Of a stretch of 64,000 nt of DNA, positions 15,591-25,000 are shown one piece after another. The stretch spans positions 145,628 to 209,627 of the forward strand of contig CAZYOF010000003.1 in NCBI GenBank assembly GCA_964648485.1, in the 5' to 3' direction. The notes under the pieces were generated by a model that had not been told where the DNA came from, searched no databases, and saw nothing but the letters and a program-made list of their open reading frames with translations. The translations under genes were made by a program, and so were the position numbers. The stretch is from DAIOEK01 sp964648485 (lineage in GTDB: Bacteria > Chloroflexota > Anaerolineae > Anaerolineales > Anaerolineaceae). Position 1 is the first letter of the stretch. Each line of letters opens with the position of its first letter.

Positions 15591-15842
15591 ATGCCCCCAA
15601 AGGGACGGATCGTAGTCGATGAACAATACTGTAAAGGCTGCGAGCTGTGCGTTGTTTCATGCCCGCAGGATGTTTTGGAACTGGCGGTAGAACGTATGAC
15701 CGCCAAAGGTTATCACCCCGCTGAATTAAAGGCAATTGGCTGTACCGGATGTGGTATTTGCGCCATCGTTTGCCCTGAAGCAGCAATCACCGTTTACCGG
15801 GAAGTTAATCCTAAACCAGCTCCATCGGAGGGGAACGCATGA
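15591..15842 (+). CDS. korD: 2-oxoacid:ferredoxin oxidoreductase, delta (ferredoxin) subunit
   Basis: 83 residues with two [4Fe-4S] motifs: Cys14, 17, 20, 24 (CKGCELCVVSC) and Cys51, 54, 57, 61 (CTGCGICAIVC). This is the polyferredoxin subunit that passes electrons from the thiamine-diphosphate centre to ferredoxin. RBS GGAGG at 15580-15584; its stop overlaps the start of the alpha subunit. The four-gene order D-A-B-C is the usual one for 2-oxoglutarate-type (KOR) enzymes; branched-chain ketoacid (VOR) specificity is possible. Confidence 0.93.
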   Translation: MPPKGRIVVDEQYCKGCELCVVSCPQDVLELAVERMTAKGYHPAELKAIGCTGCGICAIVCPEAAITVYREVNPKPAPSEGNA

Positions 15843-16954
15843 GCAGGGAATTACTCAAAGGCAATGTCGCGGTAGCAGAAGCGGCAATCAGGGTGGGTTT
15901 GGAAGCTTACTATGGCTATCCGATCACTCCGCAAACTGAGTTACTTGAACACCTCTCTGCCAGAATGCCTGAACTGGGTCGCGCCTTTGTTCAGGCAGAG
16001 AGCGAATTGGGTGCCATCAATATGGTGTATGGTGCTGCCTGTACCGGTGCCCGCGTGATGACATCATCCTCCTCTCCAGGTATCAGCTTGATGATGGAAG
16101 GATTGTCATATATCGCTGGCACAGAAGTGCCCGTGGTTCTGGTGGACGTAATGCGTGGTGGACCGGGTCTGGGGAATATTGCCCCCGCACAGGCGGATTA
16201 CAATCAGATCGTGCATGGTGGCGGACATGGAGATTTCCATGCCATCGTTCTCGCACCAGCCAGCGTGCAGGAATCTATAGATTTAACTGAGCTTGCATTT
16301 GACCTGGCGGAAAAGTACCGGGCTATCGCAGTAGTACTGACAGATGGTTCCCTCGGTCAAATGATGGAACCGGCTGAATTACCAGCAATGCGCCCGGTGG
16401 TGCACAAGACCCCTGAATGGGCTGTTTCTGGTGCAAAGGGACGCGAAAAACGGATCCTCAGTTCCATCTACCTCGACCCCCCTGCCGAAGAAGTAACCAA
16501 CCTGCGACTTTTGCGCAGATGGCAGGAGATCCAGAAAAATGAGATTCGTTTCAAAGAGTATTTTCTGGATGGCGCCGAATTTGTTGTAGTCGGATTTGGC
16601 TCCACCGGTAGAATTGCGCTTTCAGCAGTCCGTGCTGCCCGGGTGGAAGGAATCAAGGTGGGCTTGCTCCGCCCGATCACCGTGAACCCATTCCCGACGA
16701 AGCAGGTGGAAGAATTATCTTCACACGTGAGCGCCTTCCTGGTCACTGAAATGAATTCGGGGCAAATGCTGGATGATGTTAACCAGGCTGTTCAAGGGAG
16801 AGTTCCAGTGGAATTTTATGGAAGACTTGGTGGCGTGGTTCCTTTCCCGGATGAAATTCTGGCTGAGATCAAGCGGATTGCCTCGGGTAAGATTGATACT
16901 CAAGGACATCCCCGTGACAGGTGGCTTTCGCGAATGCCCATGCCGGTTAAATAG
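15839..16954 (+). CDS. korA: 2-oxoacid:ferredoxin oxidoreductase, alpha subunit
   Basis: 371 residues of the pyruvate:ferredoxin oxidoreductase domain I/II type. The opening GNVAVAEAAIRVGLEAYYGY and YPITPQTELLEHLS is the strongly conserved N-terminus of KorA/VorB, and the C-terminal third is the transketolase-C-like domain (FVVVGFGSTGRIALSAVR). RBS GGAGGGG inside the korD end; 4-nt overlap with korD. It forms the catalytic heterotetramer with the beta, gamma and delta subunits in the cytoplasm, oxidatively decarboxylating a 2-oxoacid to its acyl-CoA with reduction of ferredoxin. Confidence 0.93.
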   Translation: MSRELLKGNVAVAEAAIRVGLEAYYGYPITPQTELLEHLSARMPELGRAFVQAESELGAINMVYGAACTGARVMTSSSSPGISLMMEGLSYIAGTEVPVVLVDVMRGGPGLGNIAPAQADYNQIVHGGGHGDFHAIVLAPASVQESIDLTELAFDLAEKYRAIAVVLTDGSLGQMMEPAELPAMRPVVHKTPEWAVSGAKGREKRILSSIYLDPPAEEVTNLRLLRRWQEIQKNEIRFKEYFLDGAEFVVVGFGSTGRIALSAVRAARVEGIKVGLLRPITVNPFPTKQVEELSSHVSAFLVTEMNSGQMLDDVNQAVQGRVPVEFYGRLGGVVPFPDEILAEIKRIASGKIDTQGHPRDRWLSRMPMPVK

Positions 16955-16962
16955 GAGTATGT

Positions 16963-17733
16963 ATGGATACTTTAGAGACTGTTGTTTACTCCCGACCTGA
17001 TTCATTTACCCCTTCTCAAACACATTATTGCCCCGGATGCACACATGGTGTGGCGCATCGATTGGTGGCAGAAGTGCTGGATGAGATGGGTTTACGCGAG
17101 CGGGCAATTGGTGTTGCATCTGTTGGATGTTCGGTGTTCGCTTATAACTATTTCAATTTTGATTTTGTTCAGGCACCCCACGGCCGCGCGCCTGCCATGG
17201 CGACCGGTATCAAACGGGTTTTACCTGGGAATATCGTTCTCACCTATCAAGGAGATGGAGATCTCGCTTCGATAGGGATGGGTGAGATTGTTGCAGCCGC
17301 TGCCCGAGGTGAAAATATCACCGTCATTTTCATCAACAATGCCAACTACGGCATGACCGGCGGGCAGATGGCTCCCACAACACTGCCCGGACAGAAGACA
17401 ACCAGCTCTCCCAACGGTAGAGATGTCGAACTGGCTGGATTCCCGATCAAGGCATCGGAAATGCTCAGTACTTTGGGTGGCGTTTCCTATGTTGTTCGCC
17501 GGAGTCTGCATGACCCCAAGAATATCCGGCTTGCAAAGAAAGCCATCCGTATGGCTTTCGAAACACAGGTGCGTGGTCTGGGGTTTTCTATGGTGGAACT
17601 TCTCTCCGCCTGCCCGACGAACTGGGGATTAAGCGCGGTCGATGCGCTGAAATGGATTGAGGAGCATATGGTTCCTTATTATCCCCTGGGAGATTACAAA
17701 GTGTCTCCGTTGCTGGCTGATTTGAAGGTATAG
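16963..17733 (+). CDS. korB: 2-oxoacid:ferredoxin oxidoreductase, beta (thiamine diphosphate) subunit
   Basis: 256 residues. YCPGCTHGVAHRL at the N-terminus gives two cysteines typical of KorB, and the thiamine diphosphate motif is GDGDLASIGMGE followed about 28 residues later by NNANYGMTGGQM. This is where the 2-oxoacid is decarboxylated. RBS AGGAG at 16953-16957, 8-nt gap after korA. No unusual substitution noticed. Confidence 0.93.
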   Translation: MDTLETVVYSRPDSFTPSQTHYCPGCTHGVAHRLVAEVLDEMGLRERAIGVASVGCSVFAYNYFNFDFVQAPHGRAPAMATGIKRVLPGNIVLTYQGDGDLASIGMGEIVAAAARGENITVIFINNANYGMTGGQMAPTTLPGQKTTSSPNGRDVELAGFPIKASEMLSTLGGVSYVVRRSLHDPKNIRLAKKAIRMAFETQVRGLGFSMVELLSACPTNWGLSAVDALKWIEEHMVPYYPLGDYKVSPLLADLKV

Positions 17734-17743
17734 GGAGGATTGC

Positions 17744-18280
17744 ATGCAAACAGAAATTATTATTTCTGGTTTTGGTGGTCAGGGAGTTCTTTTCGCAGGT
17801 CAGCTGCTCTCTTACGCAGCGATGGATGAGGGTAAGGATGTCACCTGGATTCCTTCTTACGGACCGGAAATGCGCGGTGGAACCGCCAACTGTACCGTGG
17901 TGATCGCCGATGAAGAGATCGGGTCGCCATTTGTGCGTAACCCCGAGGCTGCCATTGTAATGAATCTCCCTTCACTGGATAAATATGAGCCACTGATTAA
18001 GCCGGGTGGGGTTCTGGTGGTCAACGAATCAATGGTCAACCGCGAACCGGTGCGCAAAGATATTAAGGTGGTACGTATCCCAGCCAGTGATCTTGCAGAA
18101 GAATTGGGCGATAAACGCATGGCGAATATGGTATTACTGGGAGGTTTGCTTGCAAATTTGCCCGTCATGGGTTTGGACGCCATGGAAAAAACTCTGAAAG
18201 AGCATATGCCTGCCAAACTGGCAAAGCTGCTGGATGCAAACAAGAAAGCCCTGGAAAAAGGTGCGGAATTTAAGATGTAA
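17744..18280 (+). CDS. korC: 2-oxoacid:ferredoxin oxidoreductase, gamma subunit
   Basis: 178 residues of the POR gamma-domain type: GFGGQGVLFAGQLLSYAA near residues 8-25 and SYGPEMRGGTANCTVV near 43 are the classic signature that binds coenzyme A. RBS GGGAGG at 17733-17738. It ends the kor operon, which is closed by a strong hairpin terminator at 18346. Confidence 0.93.
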   Translation: MQTEIIISGFGGQGVLFAGQLLSYAAMDEGKDVTWIPSYGPEMRGGTANCTVVIADEEIGSPFVRNPEAAIVMNLPSLDKYEPLIKPGGVLVVNESMVNREPVRKDIKVVRIPASDLAEELGDKRMANMVLLGGLLANLPVMGLDAMEKTLKEHMPAKLAKLLDANKKALEKGAEFKM

Positions 18281-18345
18281 TGGATAGCAGACCGTGAGGT
18301 CGCCTTATTTGAAGTTAGGACTTGATTTACAGCGAAAATAGCATT

Positions 18346-18385
18346 TGGGTGGAAGAAATATTACTTCTTCCACCCACGTCTTTTT
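18346..18385 (+). terminator. Rho-independent terminator of the kor operon
   Basis: 12-bp perfect stem (18346-18357 with 18365-18376, arm TGGGTGGAAGAA), 7-nt loop, followed by CGTCTTTTT. It separates kor from the convergent CoA-transferase genes. Confidence 0.88.
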
Positions 18386-18461
18386 AATTGCCCGGGAAAG
18401 TGAGTATGTTTGAGTCTGACAATTAATTGCCCGGTCAAAAAATTTCAATACAAAGTTTTGT

Positions 18462-19220
18462 TTACCGATAAGTTCCCTGTGGGTCCAGCTCTTCGCGCAG
18501 GATGCGTAATTCCTCTTCGCTGGGCGGTTCGGTATGCCGCAGATTGGGAGAAACCTTTATATCCCATCCGGTGTTGGCTTTTACCTGATCAGCATTACAG
18601 CAATCGTGTAACCCGGTCAGTACCAGTTCGCCTGATTCATCGGGTTCCATCAACCCCAGGTCGGTAACTACGCATTGCGTACCGCCGCCACGTACCCCGG
18701 TTGCTTCGCGCTGCTTCCGCCCGTTGAGGAAGCCAGCCGAGGTGATAAAGTCACATTTTTCGGGGAAGCGCCGTTTCTGATGGGGGGTCATAATGTAGCA
18801 GCGGTTTGCCCAGCCGGCAATTTCCATCGAGCCACCCGAGCCGGGCAGGCGCACCTTGGGGTGAGCATAGTCTGCGCCAATGATAGTCGCGTTGATATTA
18901 CCATAGCGGTCGATCTGTGCGCCACCCAGGAAGCCCACATCCACATTGCCGCGCTGCAGGTACATCGAGAAGATGTCATACATACTGCACACAGCAGATG
19001 ATCCGCTCACCAGGCAGGGATCGCCAATCGATAGCGGAAGGCGGGAGGGTCTCGCGCCAATCACACCGGCTTCATAGATCATGAGCAGATGTGGGGCGTG
19101 TGTGCGCATGGCAAGGTTGCAAGCCAGGTTGGGGATCCCGACTCCCACGAACACACGGTCGTAATCACGCAGTAAACGGGATGCGTTGATGATCAGGAGT
19201 TCGGTTGAAGAATATTCCAT
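18462..19220 (-). CDS. CoA transferase subunit B (glutaconate CoA-transferase family I)
   Basis: 252 residues. The motif MIYEAGVIGARPSRLPLSIG places Glu50 at the position of the catalytic glutamate (Glu54) that forms the glutamyl-CoA thioester in Acidaminococcus GctB. FLGGAQIDRYGNINATIIG further on is also conserved. RBS AGGAGG; it begins 9 nt after the stop of subunit A. The enzyme moves CoA between an acyl-CoA and a free acid. Glutaconate, 3-oxoacid or propionate-type specificity cannot be told apart by eye; steroid-degradation IpdAB relatives also share this fold. Confidence 0.88.
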   Translation of the reverse strand: MEYSSTELLIINASRLLRDYDRVFVGVGIPNLACNLAMRTHAPHLLMIYEAGVIGARPSRLPLSIGDPCLVSGSSAVCSMYDIFSMYLQRGNVDVGFLGGAQIDRYGNINATIIGADYAHPKVRLPGSGGSMEIAGWANRCYIMTPHQKRRFPEKCDFITSAGFLNGRKQREATGVRGGGTQCVVTDLGLMEPDESGELVLTGLHDCCNADQVKANTGWDIKVSPNLRHTEPPSEEELRILREELDPQGTYR

Positions 19221-19229
19221 GATGTCCTC

Positions 19230-20132
19230 CTAATACTTTCCATAGTTCACGGGAGCCGCGTACAAAGGTTCCACTTCAACTCGTTTGTGAACCTCTTCAC
19301 CCAACTTCTCCCAGTATTCGGCGCGGTCTTTTACCCCGAACACCCATTCATCCAGATAATTTTTTACCCGGGCAGAGTCTTCGGTGATCTTATCCCAATC
19401 CAGGTAGAATGCGTTATCGCGGTCGTAGTATCCCTGTGTATAAGAAGGATGGCTGGCGTAGGGCACATGGCAAACCGCATCCACAATGAAATCGGGGATC
19501 ACAGTTCGGTTGGGGTCAGAACGGATGACGGATTCATCCACAATCTCTTCTGCGGTGATAATCACATGTTCTGCAGCAAAAGCGGATTCCTTTTGCTCAC
19601 CCAGAATACCCCAGATTTGAGCATTTCCTTCCGCGTCGCAGCGCTGTACGTGGACGATGGCGACATCCGGATGCAGGGGAGGTACAACAATCACTTCCCT
19701 GCCAGAGTAGGGATCTTTTACCCGCCTGTATTGCGGATTTGCTTTTTCCAGATCTGGCGCGGCGGTCTGGTTCATGGGGATGAAAGGCAGCCCGCTGGCA
19801 CCCGCCTGAAGGCGGCTGATCATGGAATAGTGGGAATACTCTTCCCATTCCAGGTGCCCGGCTTCCAGCTCTGCTTTTACAATTCGTAGCGAACCCACTC
19901 CGGGGTTACCCAGATAGGAGAATATCAGCTTCTTTGCGCAGCCTGCCGCTACCATCATCTCATAAATTAAATCCGGGGTGGCGCGGGCAAGGGTCAGGTT
20001 TTTTCTTCCCTGGCGGATGATCTCGTGTCCGGCGGCAAAGGGAATGAGATGGGTAAACCCGGCAGCGTAAACCATATCACCGTCATGTACATATTTGGAA
20101 ATTGCATCAGAGAGTGTTGTTAGTTTAGTCAT
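19230..20132 (-). CDS. CoA transferase subunit A (glutaconate CoA-transferase family I)
   Basis: 300 residues. The N-terminal glycine-rich strand DGDMVYAAGFTHLIPFAAGH and the later HPDVAIVHVQRCDAEGNAQI are standard for GctA-type alpha subunits. Insertions near DRDNAFYLDWDKITED are shared with the longer GctA/IpdA group. It is transcribed with subunit B, downstream of 1-pyrroline-5-carboxylate dehydrogenase, on the strand opposite to kor. In context it would release acyl groups as acids while saving the CoA thioester bond. Confidence 0.88.
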   Translation of the reverse strand: MTKLTTLSDAISKYVHDGDMVYAAGFTHLIPFAAGHEIIRQGRKNLTLARATPDLIYEMMVAAGCAKKLIFSYLGNPGVGSLRIVKAELEAGHLEWEEYSHYSMISRLQAGASGLPFIPMNQTAAPDLEKANPQYRRVKDPYSGREVIVVPPLHPDVAIVHVQRCDAEGNAQIWGILGEQKESAFAAEHVIITAEEIVDESVIRSDPNRTVIPDFIVDAVCHVPYASHPSYTQGYYDRDNAFYLDWDKITEDSARVKNYLDEWVFGVKDRAEYWEKLGEEVHKRVEVEPLYAAPVNYGKY

Positions 20133-20161
20133 AAAGCATCCAGTTAAGTAAGGAGAGTAGT

Positions 20162-20191
20162 GAGGGATTCTCTGGTATTGAAGAATCCCTC
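20162..20191 (-). promoter_or_regulatory. Intercistronic hairpin between P5C dehydrogenase and CoA transferase genes
   Basis: GAGGGATTC (20162-20170) and GAATCCCTC (20183-20191) form a 9-10 bp stem with a ~12-nt loop. No T-run follows on the minus strand, so it is more likely an mRNA-stability or partial-termination element than a full terminator. Confidence 0.5.
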
Positions 20192-20198
20192 GTTGCGG

Positions 20199-21782
20199 TC
20201 AGGCTCGTTTTACAAGTGTGCGTATCTGTTCGTGCATATATAAAGGCAGGTAATACAAGCCTCCGGCATTCTTGCCGCTTGAACCGGAACCTTTCCAGCC
20301 ACCGAAGGGTTGGAATCCCGGCCAGGCACCCGTGGTGGAACCCTGCGGTCTATTCGCGTAGGTAACGCCTGCTTCGATTTTATCAAAGAACCAATCGACT
20401 TCTTCAGGTGTGCCATAGAAACCGGCGGTCAAACCGTAGAGAACATTGTTAGCGCGGGTCATGGCTGTTTCAATTGAATCAACGGCTGCCACCATCACGA
20501 TGGGCAGGAACATCTCCGTTTGCCAGAGTGCATGATCTTCAGGTACATCCACGGCGATGGTATTCGGGCAGTAGAATCCCCGGGCGTATTCTCCTTCGGA
20601 GATAACCTTACCACCAGTGAGAATTCTGCCAGATTTAGCCAGATCTTCGCTGAAATTCTGGTAGTCGCGGTAGCTGCCTTTGTTGATCACCGGACCATTA
20701 TAATTTTGACGGTCGGTTGGATCTCCAATTTTCAGTTTTTGGGTTAATTCCACCATTCTGGCGACCAGTTCTTCATAGACTGGTTTTTCTGCGAAAACCC
20801 GTGAACAGGCAGAGCATTTCTGCCCTTGCAACCCAAAGGATGAACGGACAATACCCAGCGCTGCATCTTCCAGGTTGGCGTGCCGCGATACGATGGTTGG
20901 ATTCTTTCCGCCCAGTTCCAGAATCGCAGGGCGTACCCACTTGCCTGCGCTGAAATCTCGTCCGATTTTCATGCCTACATCATATGATCCGGTAAACGTG
21001 ATTCCATCCACTTCAGGGCTTTCAATTAATGCCTGTCCCAGACTGCTGCCGGGTCCGGTGACGAAATTGAATACACCATCCGGTATACCTGCATCGCGAA
21101 AACATTCGGTAATCAACCGGGCAGTCCAGGGGGTGTCGGTCGCGGGTTTCATCACAATGGTGTTTCCGGTTACCAGCGCTGCTCCGGCAGGTCCACCGGT
21201 GAGCGCGCAGGGGAAGTTGAAGGGAGAGATCACCAGCCACACGCCGTATGGTCGCAGGAAAGAGTAGTTGGTGGAAATGAAACCGGGCAGCGGATCGCGT
21301 CCCATCTCATGAATAAAACCTTCATTCGCTTCCATCCGGTCGCAGGAGTAGCGTAACAGGTCGGCGGTTTCTGCCACATCACCCACCGCTTCCATTCGGT
21401 TTTTACCCACTTCCAGAGAAACGATTACACCCATCTCAAAAGTACGTTCATCCATGATTTCGGCGGCTTTGCGCACCAGACGTACCCGCTCCTGCCATTT
21501 CATCCGGCTCCAGATCGGGTAAGCTTTGCGGGCAGCTTCCAATGCCAGGTGAGCATCTTCTGCAGAGCCTTTCTGAAAAACGCCTAATAAAACATCTGTA
21601 TCAGCCGGTGAACGGTTTTCGAATTTTTCCTTACTGAAATGTTCCTTGCCATCAATGAACATGCCGTGCTCTTTGCCCAGGTTGGCTTTTACTTTCACGA
21701 GAGCCTGATCGTATCTGGTATGAAGTTCTTCCGGCGGGTTGAACATATTTGAGTAGGTCAGCTTGAAGCTATTTTCAGCCAT
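20199..21782 (-). CDS. 1-pyrroline-5-carboxylate / L-glutamate gamma-semialdehyde dehydrogenase
   Basis: 527 residues, ALDH superfamily, with the usual size for the single-domain PruA/RocA type. Catalytic Cys323 lies in FGLQGQKCSACSR, a motif that is specific to this subfamily; Glu289 in LELGGKNP is the general base. The NAD-binding segment GITFTGSYDVG is near 260. It converts P5C/glutamate semialdehyde to glutamate in proline or arginine/ornithine degradation. RBS AGGAGG. It leads the operon continuing into gctAB, linking amino-acid entry to CoA-transfer steps. No proline dehydrogenase is in the window. Confidence 0.92.
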   Translation of the reverse strand: MAENSFKLTYSNMFNPPEELHTRYDQALVKVKANLGKEHGMFIDGKEHFSKEKFENRSPADTDVLLGVFQKGSAEDAHLALEAARKAYPIWSRMKWQERVRLVRKAAEIMDERTFEMGVIVSLEVGKNRMEAVGDVAETADLLRYSCDRMEANEGFIHEMGRDPLPGFISTNYSFLRPYGVWLVISPFNFPCALTGGPAGAALVTGNTIVMKPATDTPWTARLITECFRDAGIPDGVFNFVTGPGSSLGQALIESPEVDGITFTGSYDVGMKIGRDFSAGKWVRPAILELGGKNPTIVSRHANLEDAALGIVRSSFGLQGQKCSACSRVFAEKPVYEELVARMVELTQKLKIGDPTDRQNYNGPVINKGSYRDYQNFSEDLAKSGRILTGGKVISEGEYARGFYCPNTIAVDVPEDHALWQTEMFLPIVMVAAVDSIETAMTRANNVLYGLTAGFYGTPEEVDWFFDKIEAGVTYANRPQGSTTGAWPGFQPFGGWKGSGSSGKNAGGLYYLPLYMHEQIRTLVKRA

Positions 21783-21832
21783 ACAGTATTGCCTCCTGTT
21801 GGGAAAATATGTTTAAATTTCGGAACTTAATT

Positions 21833-21861
21833 AGTATAGCGCAGGTAGTGATTTGAGGTAA
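21833..21861 (-). promoter_or_regulatory. Promoter of the P5CDH-gctAB operon
   Basis: Minus strand: -10 TATACT (21833-21838), 17-nt spacer, weak -35 TTACCT (21856-21861). The gene starts 51 nt downstream of the -10 box. Confidence 0.5.
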
Positions 21862-21866
21862 AGTAA

Positions 21867-21893
21867 ATAAAAATGCTTATTAAGCATTTTTAT
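21867..21893. promoter_or_regulatory. 27-nt perfect palindrome, likely regulator binding site
   Basis: Arms ATAAAAATGCTTA / TAAGCATTTTTAT of 13 bp around a single central T. It sits just upstream of the -35 box of the P5CDH promoter and about 30 bp upstream of the divergent promoter, so one protein could control both directions. A terminator role is unlikely because nothing is transcribed into it from either side. Confidence 0.6.
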
Positions 21894-21922
21894 CCTGGTT
21901 GGCAATATTTATGCATGTTTTA

Positions 21923-21950
21923 TTGCAGAGCAGGGTAGAATTTATATATT
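21923..21950 (+). promoter_or_regulatory. Promoter of the giant surface protein
   Basis: -35 TTGCAG (21923-21928), 16-nt spacer, -10 TATATT (21945-21950). It predicts a leader of about 130 nt before ATG 22086. Confidence 0.4.
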
Positions 21951-22085
21951 TTAAAAGGATGACAATCTGGGATGATTTATCGAATATCCTGCCTTGTTGT
22001 TCGAAAAATACCAGATTTTAAGAACGTCATCAAGGATATCCTGCATGAGTTGTTACACTCACTTCTTATTAAACGAGGAAGAACT

Positions 22086-25000
22086 ATGAAGAATTTACCC
22101 CTGTCGCGATCCGCTTCAAACATCATAAGAGGTATTGCAATATTTGTCTTCCTGATTTCATGGATACCCTTTCAATCTGTACAGGCGTTGCCTCCTGAAA
22201 CGAATTACGCCGGGGTTGACACCGGCTTGCGAGGGGATGATACCATTAGTGGGGATATCAATATTGGCTTTAATTTCACATATTATGGTAATACCTACTC
22301 ACTGACACAAATCAGCACCAATGGTCTGGTATGTTTCGGTAATCAGGGAAGTAGCGCATATACAGAATCAGCATTACCGAGTACAGGATCTCCAAACAAT
22401 TGTATCTACGCATTTTGGGATGATTTAATGTCATATGACGAAAGCCAATTGGTGTTGTATCGAACAATTGGAACCGCACCGAACAGGGAATTCATTGTTC
22501 AATGGACGAATTATGGCTTTTACAACTCAACCCTTCCCATGGGTACTTTTCAGGTGATCTTGTATGAAACATCGAACAATATCCGCATGCAGTACCGCCA
22601 ATTATTGACAGATCCACGATCCTATGGGGATAGTGCCGCGATTGGATTAGAAAATTACGATGGTACGGTGGGTCTCCAATATTTATTCGACACCGCATCC
22701 TTATATCCGGAGCAATCCATCCTTTACACCTGGAATGGCAGTAATAATTACAACTACAATGCTTCCGCTGCTTACGAGGGGGTCTACTTGTATTTGAACA
22801 ATCCGCCTCCTGCCATCCCAACTCTCATTTCACCTGCCGATAACAGCGCCAACATTTCCACCTCACCAACCTTCACATGGAACGCAGCTTCGGGGGCGAC
22901 TTCATATACGGTGATTGTTTCCACTAATGCTAATCTTACCTCTCCTGCGGTTAACGCCACCGGAATCACTTCAACATCCTATTCTGCGTCTGGTTTAACA
23001 TCTTCCCGGTACTATTGGGCGGTTAAAGCAGTTAACGCTTATGGAGAATCCTGGTCAGAATCATGGACTTATTCAACCCTGCCGGGTAACTCGGCGCCAA
23101 CAGATATCAGCTTATCCAATTCGACCGTTCCGGCTGGTTCCAGTGGAGCTTTAGTCGGGTACTTGAGTACAACGGACCCTGACGGCGGAGATACGCATAC
23201 TTACTCCCTGGTCAGTGGTACAGGGTCTACGAATAATGGATCATTTTCGATATCCGGTAATGAACTGCGGACTGCTGCTTCACTTACTGCGGGGTCGTAT
23301 TCTGTAAGAATCAGGACAACAGACAGTGGAACCGGAAACCTCTATTACGAAGAAGCATACTCAATAACGGTGCAACTAAGTAATCAACCTCCGGTAATAT
23401 CCCAGGGGGATTCGATATCTGTAACCATGAGTGAGGATAGTAATCCAATTGCATTTAATCTGACACTCAATGCGTCCGATCCGAACCCCGGGGACACACT
23501 TACCTGGAGCATCAGCAGCCCTGCTACTCATGGATCGGCAGGTGCTTCAGGTACGGGTACGAGTAAATCTATATCATATACTCCAACTGCGAACTATTAC
23601 GGGGATGATTCTTTCACTGTACAGGTAAGCGATGGGAATGGCGGTACAGACAGTATCGTTGTCAATGTTACAATCACTGCTGTAGATGACCCTCCCCAGT
23701 TGATTGGTACAAATCCAACATTTACGTACGCTGAAAATAATCCTTCTACCGTAATTGACGCCGGGATTACATTTACAGATATTGATGGTCCCAACCTCTC
23801 AGGTGTAACAGTATCCATATCCTCGAACTATACTTCAGGTCAAGATTTCCTCGATTTCACCCCATCTGGTGGTGTAACTGGTAGTTTTAACACAACCACC
23901 GGTGTGCTCACCCTCAGCGGGTCCGCAACAGCTTCAACCTATCAAACCGTCTTACGGTCAGTCTCTTACCGAAATACCAGCAACACACCCAACACCTCAC
24001 CACGCACAATATCTTTTGTGGGAGATAACACACTGTTCAATGTCACAAATGGTCATTTCTATGAATTTGTGACCCAATCCGGTATAAGCTGGTCATCAGC
24101 AAATACTGGAGCATCCGCGAGCCGGTTATATGGAATGACCGGGTATATGGCTACGATCACTACCAGCCAGGAGAATTCTTTCATCTCGAGCAAACTGGCG
24201 GGTGTGGGATGGATCGGTGCCAACGATGCAGCTACCGAAGGCACCTGGCAGTGGGTGACCGGACCAGAAGCGGGAACTACTTTCTGTACAGGGAATAATC
24301 CCTGCGTTCCGGTGAGCAGTCGATATTCCAACTGGAATTCAGGCGAACCGAATAACGCTGGTGATGAAGATTATGGTCATATGATCTATAACACCGCCAT
24401 CGGCACCCGCGGGAGTTGGAATGATCTACCTAACGCCGGCGGTTCGGGGGATTATGCTCCCCTGGGTTACATTGTTGAGTATGGTGGAATGGCGGGTGAT
24501 CCGGTAATTCAATTAACCAGCAGTGCAACCATCAATGTACAGGCTGTCAATGATATCCCGATCATTACCCAGGGCGATTCCAGAGATGTGACCATGGATG
24601 AAGATGGTTCTCCCACGCCATTTTCACTCACATTGAATGCCAGCGATCTCGATGGGGATACCCTTACCTGGAGTGTTTCATCTCCTGCTGCACACGGAAC
24701 AGCTTCTGCCTCCGGTACCGGTACCAGCAAGGCAATATCGTATTCACCACAAGCAAATTACAATGGATTGGATTCATTTACGGTACAGGTATCTGATGGA
24801 AATGGGGGAACGGATAGCATTACCATCAATGTAACTATCAATTCAATAGACGATCCTCCTAACTTGTCGGGTTCTTCTCCAACGATTGACTTTTCAGAAA
24901 ACGGTTTGCCGTCAATCATCGATCCCACCATATCTTTTACAGATATTGATGGACCGAATATTACTGGTGCAACTATTGCTATAACAGAGAATTATGTTTC

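Larger units (their letters stand above)
21783..22085. other. Divergent intergenic region between P5CDH and the giant surface protein
   Basis: This AT-rich 303-base gap holds two outward promoters and a long palindrome (listed separately). The frame of the surface protein stays open from ATG 21972, but that part lacks an RBS and encodes no export signal, so it is treated as 5' leader. Confidence 0.6.

Noticed and set aside
19287..19889. 200-codon plus-strand frame opposite the CoA transferase A gene
   Set aside because: It is antisense to a clearly conserved gene, lacks an RBS and has no recognisable domain.
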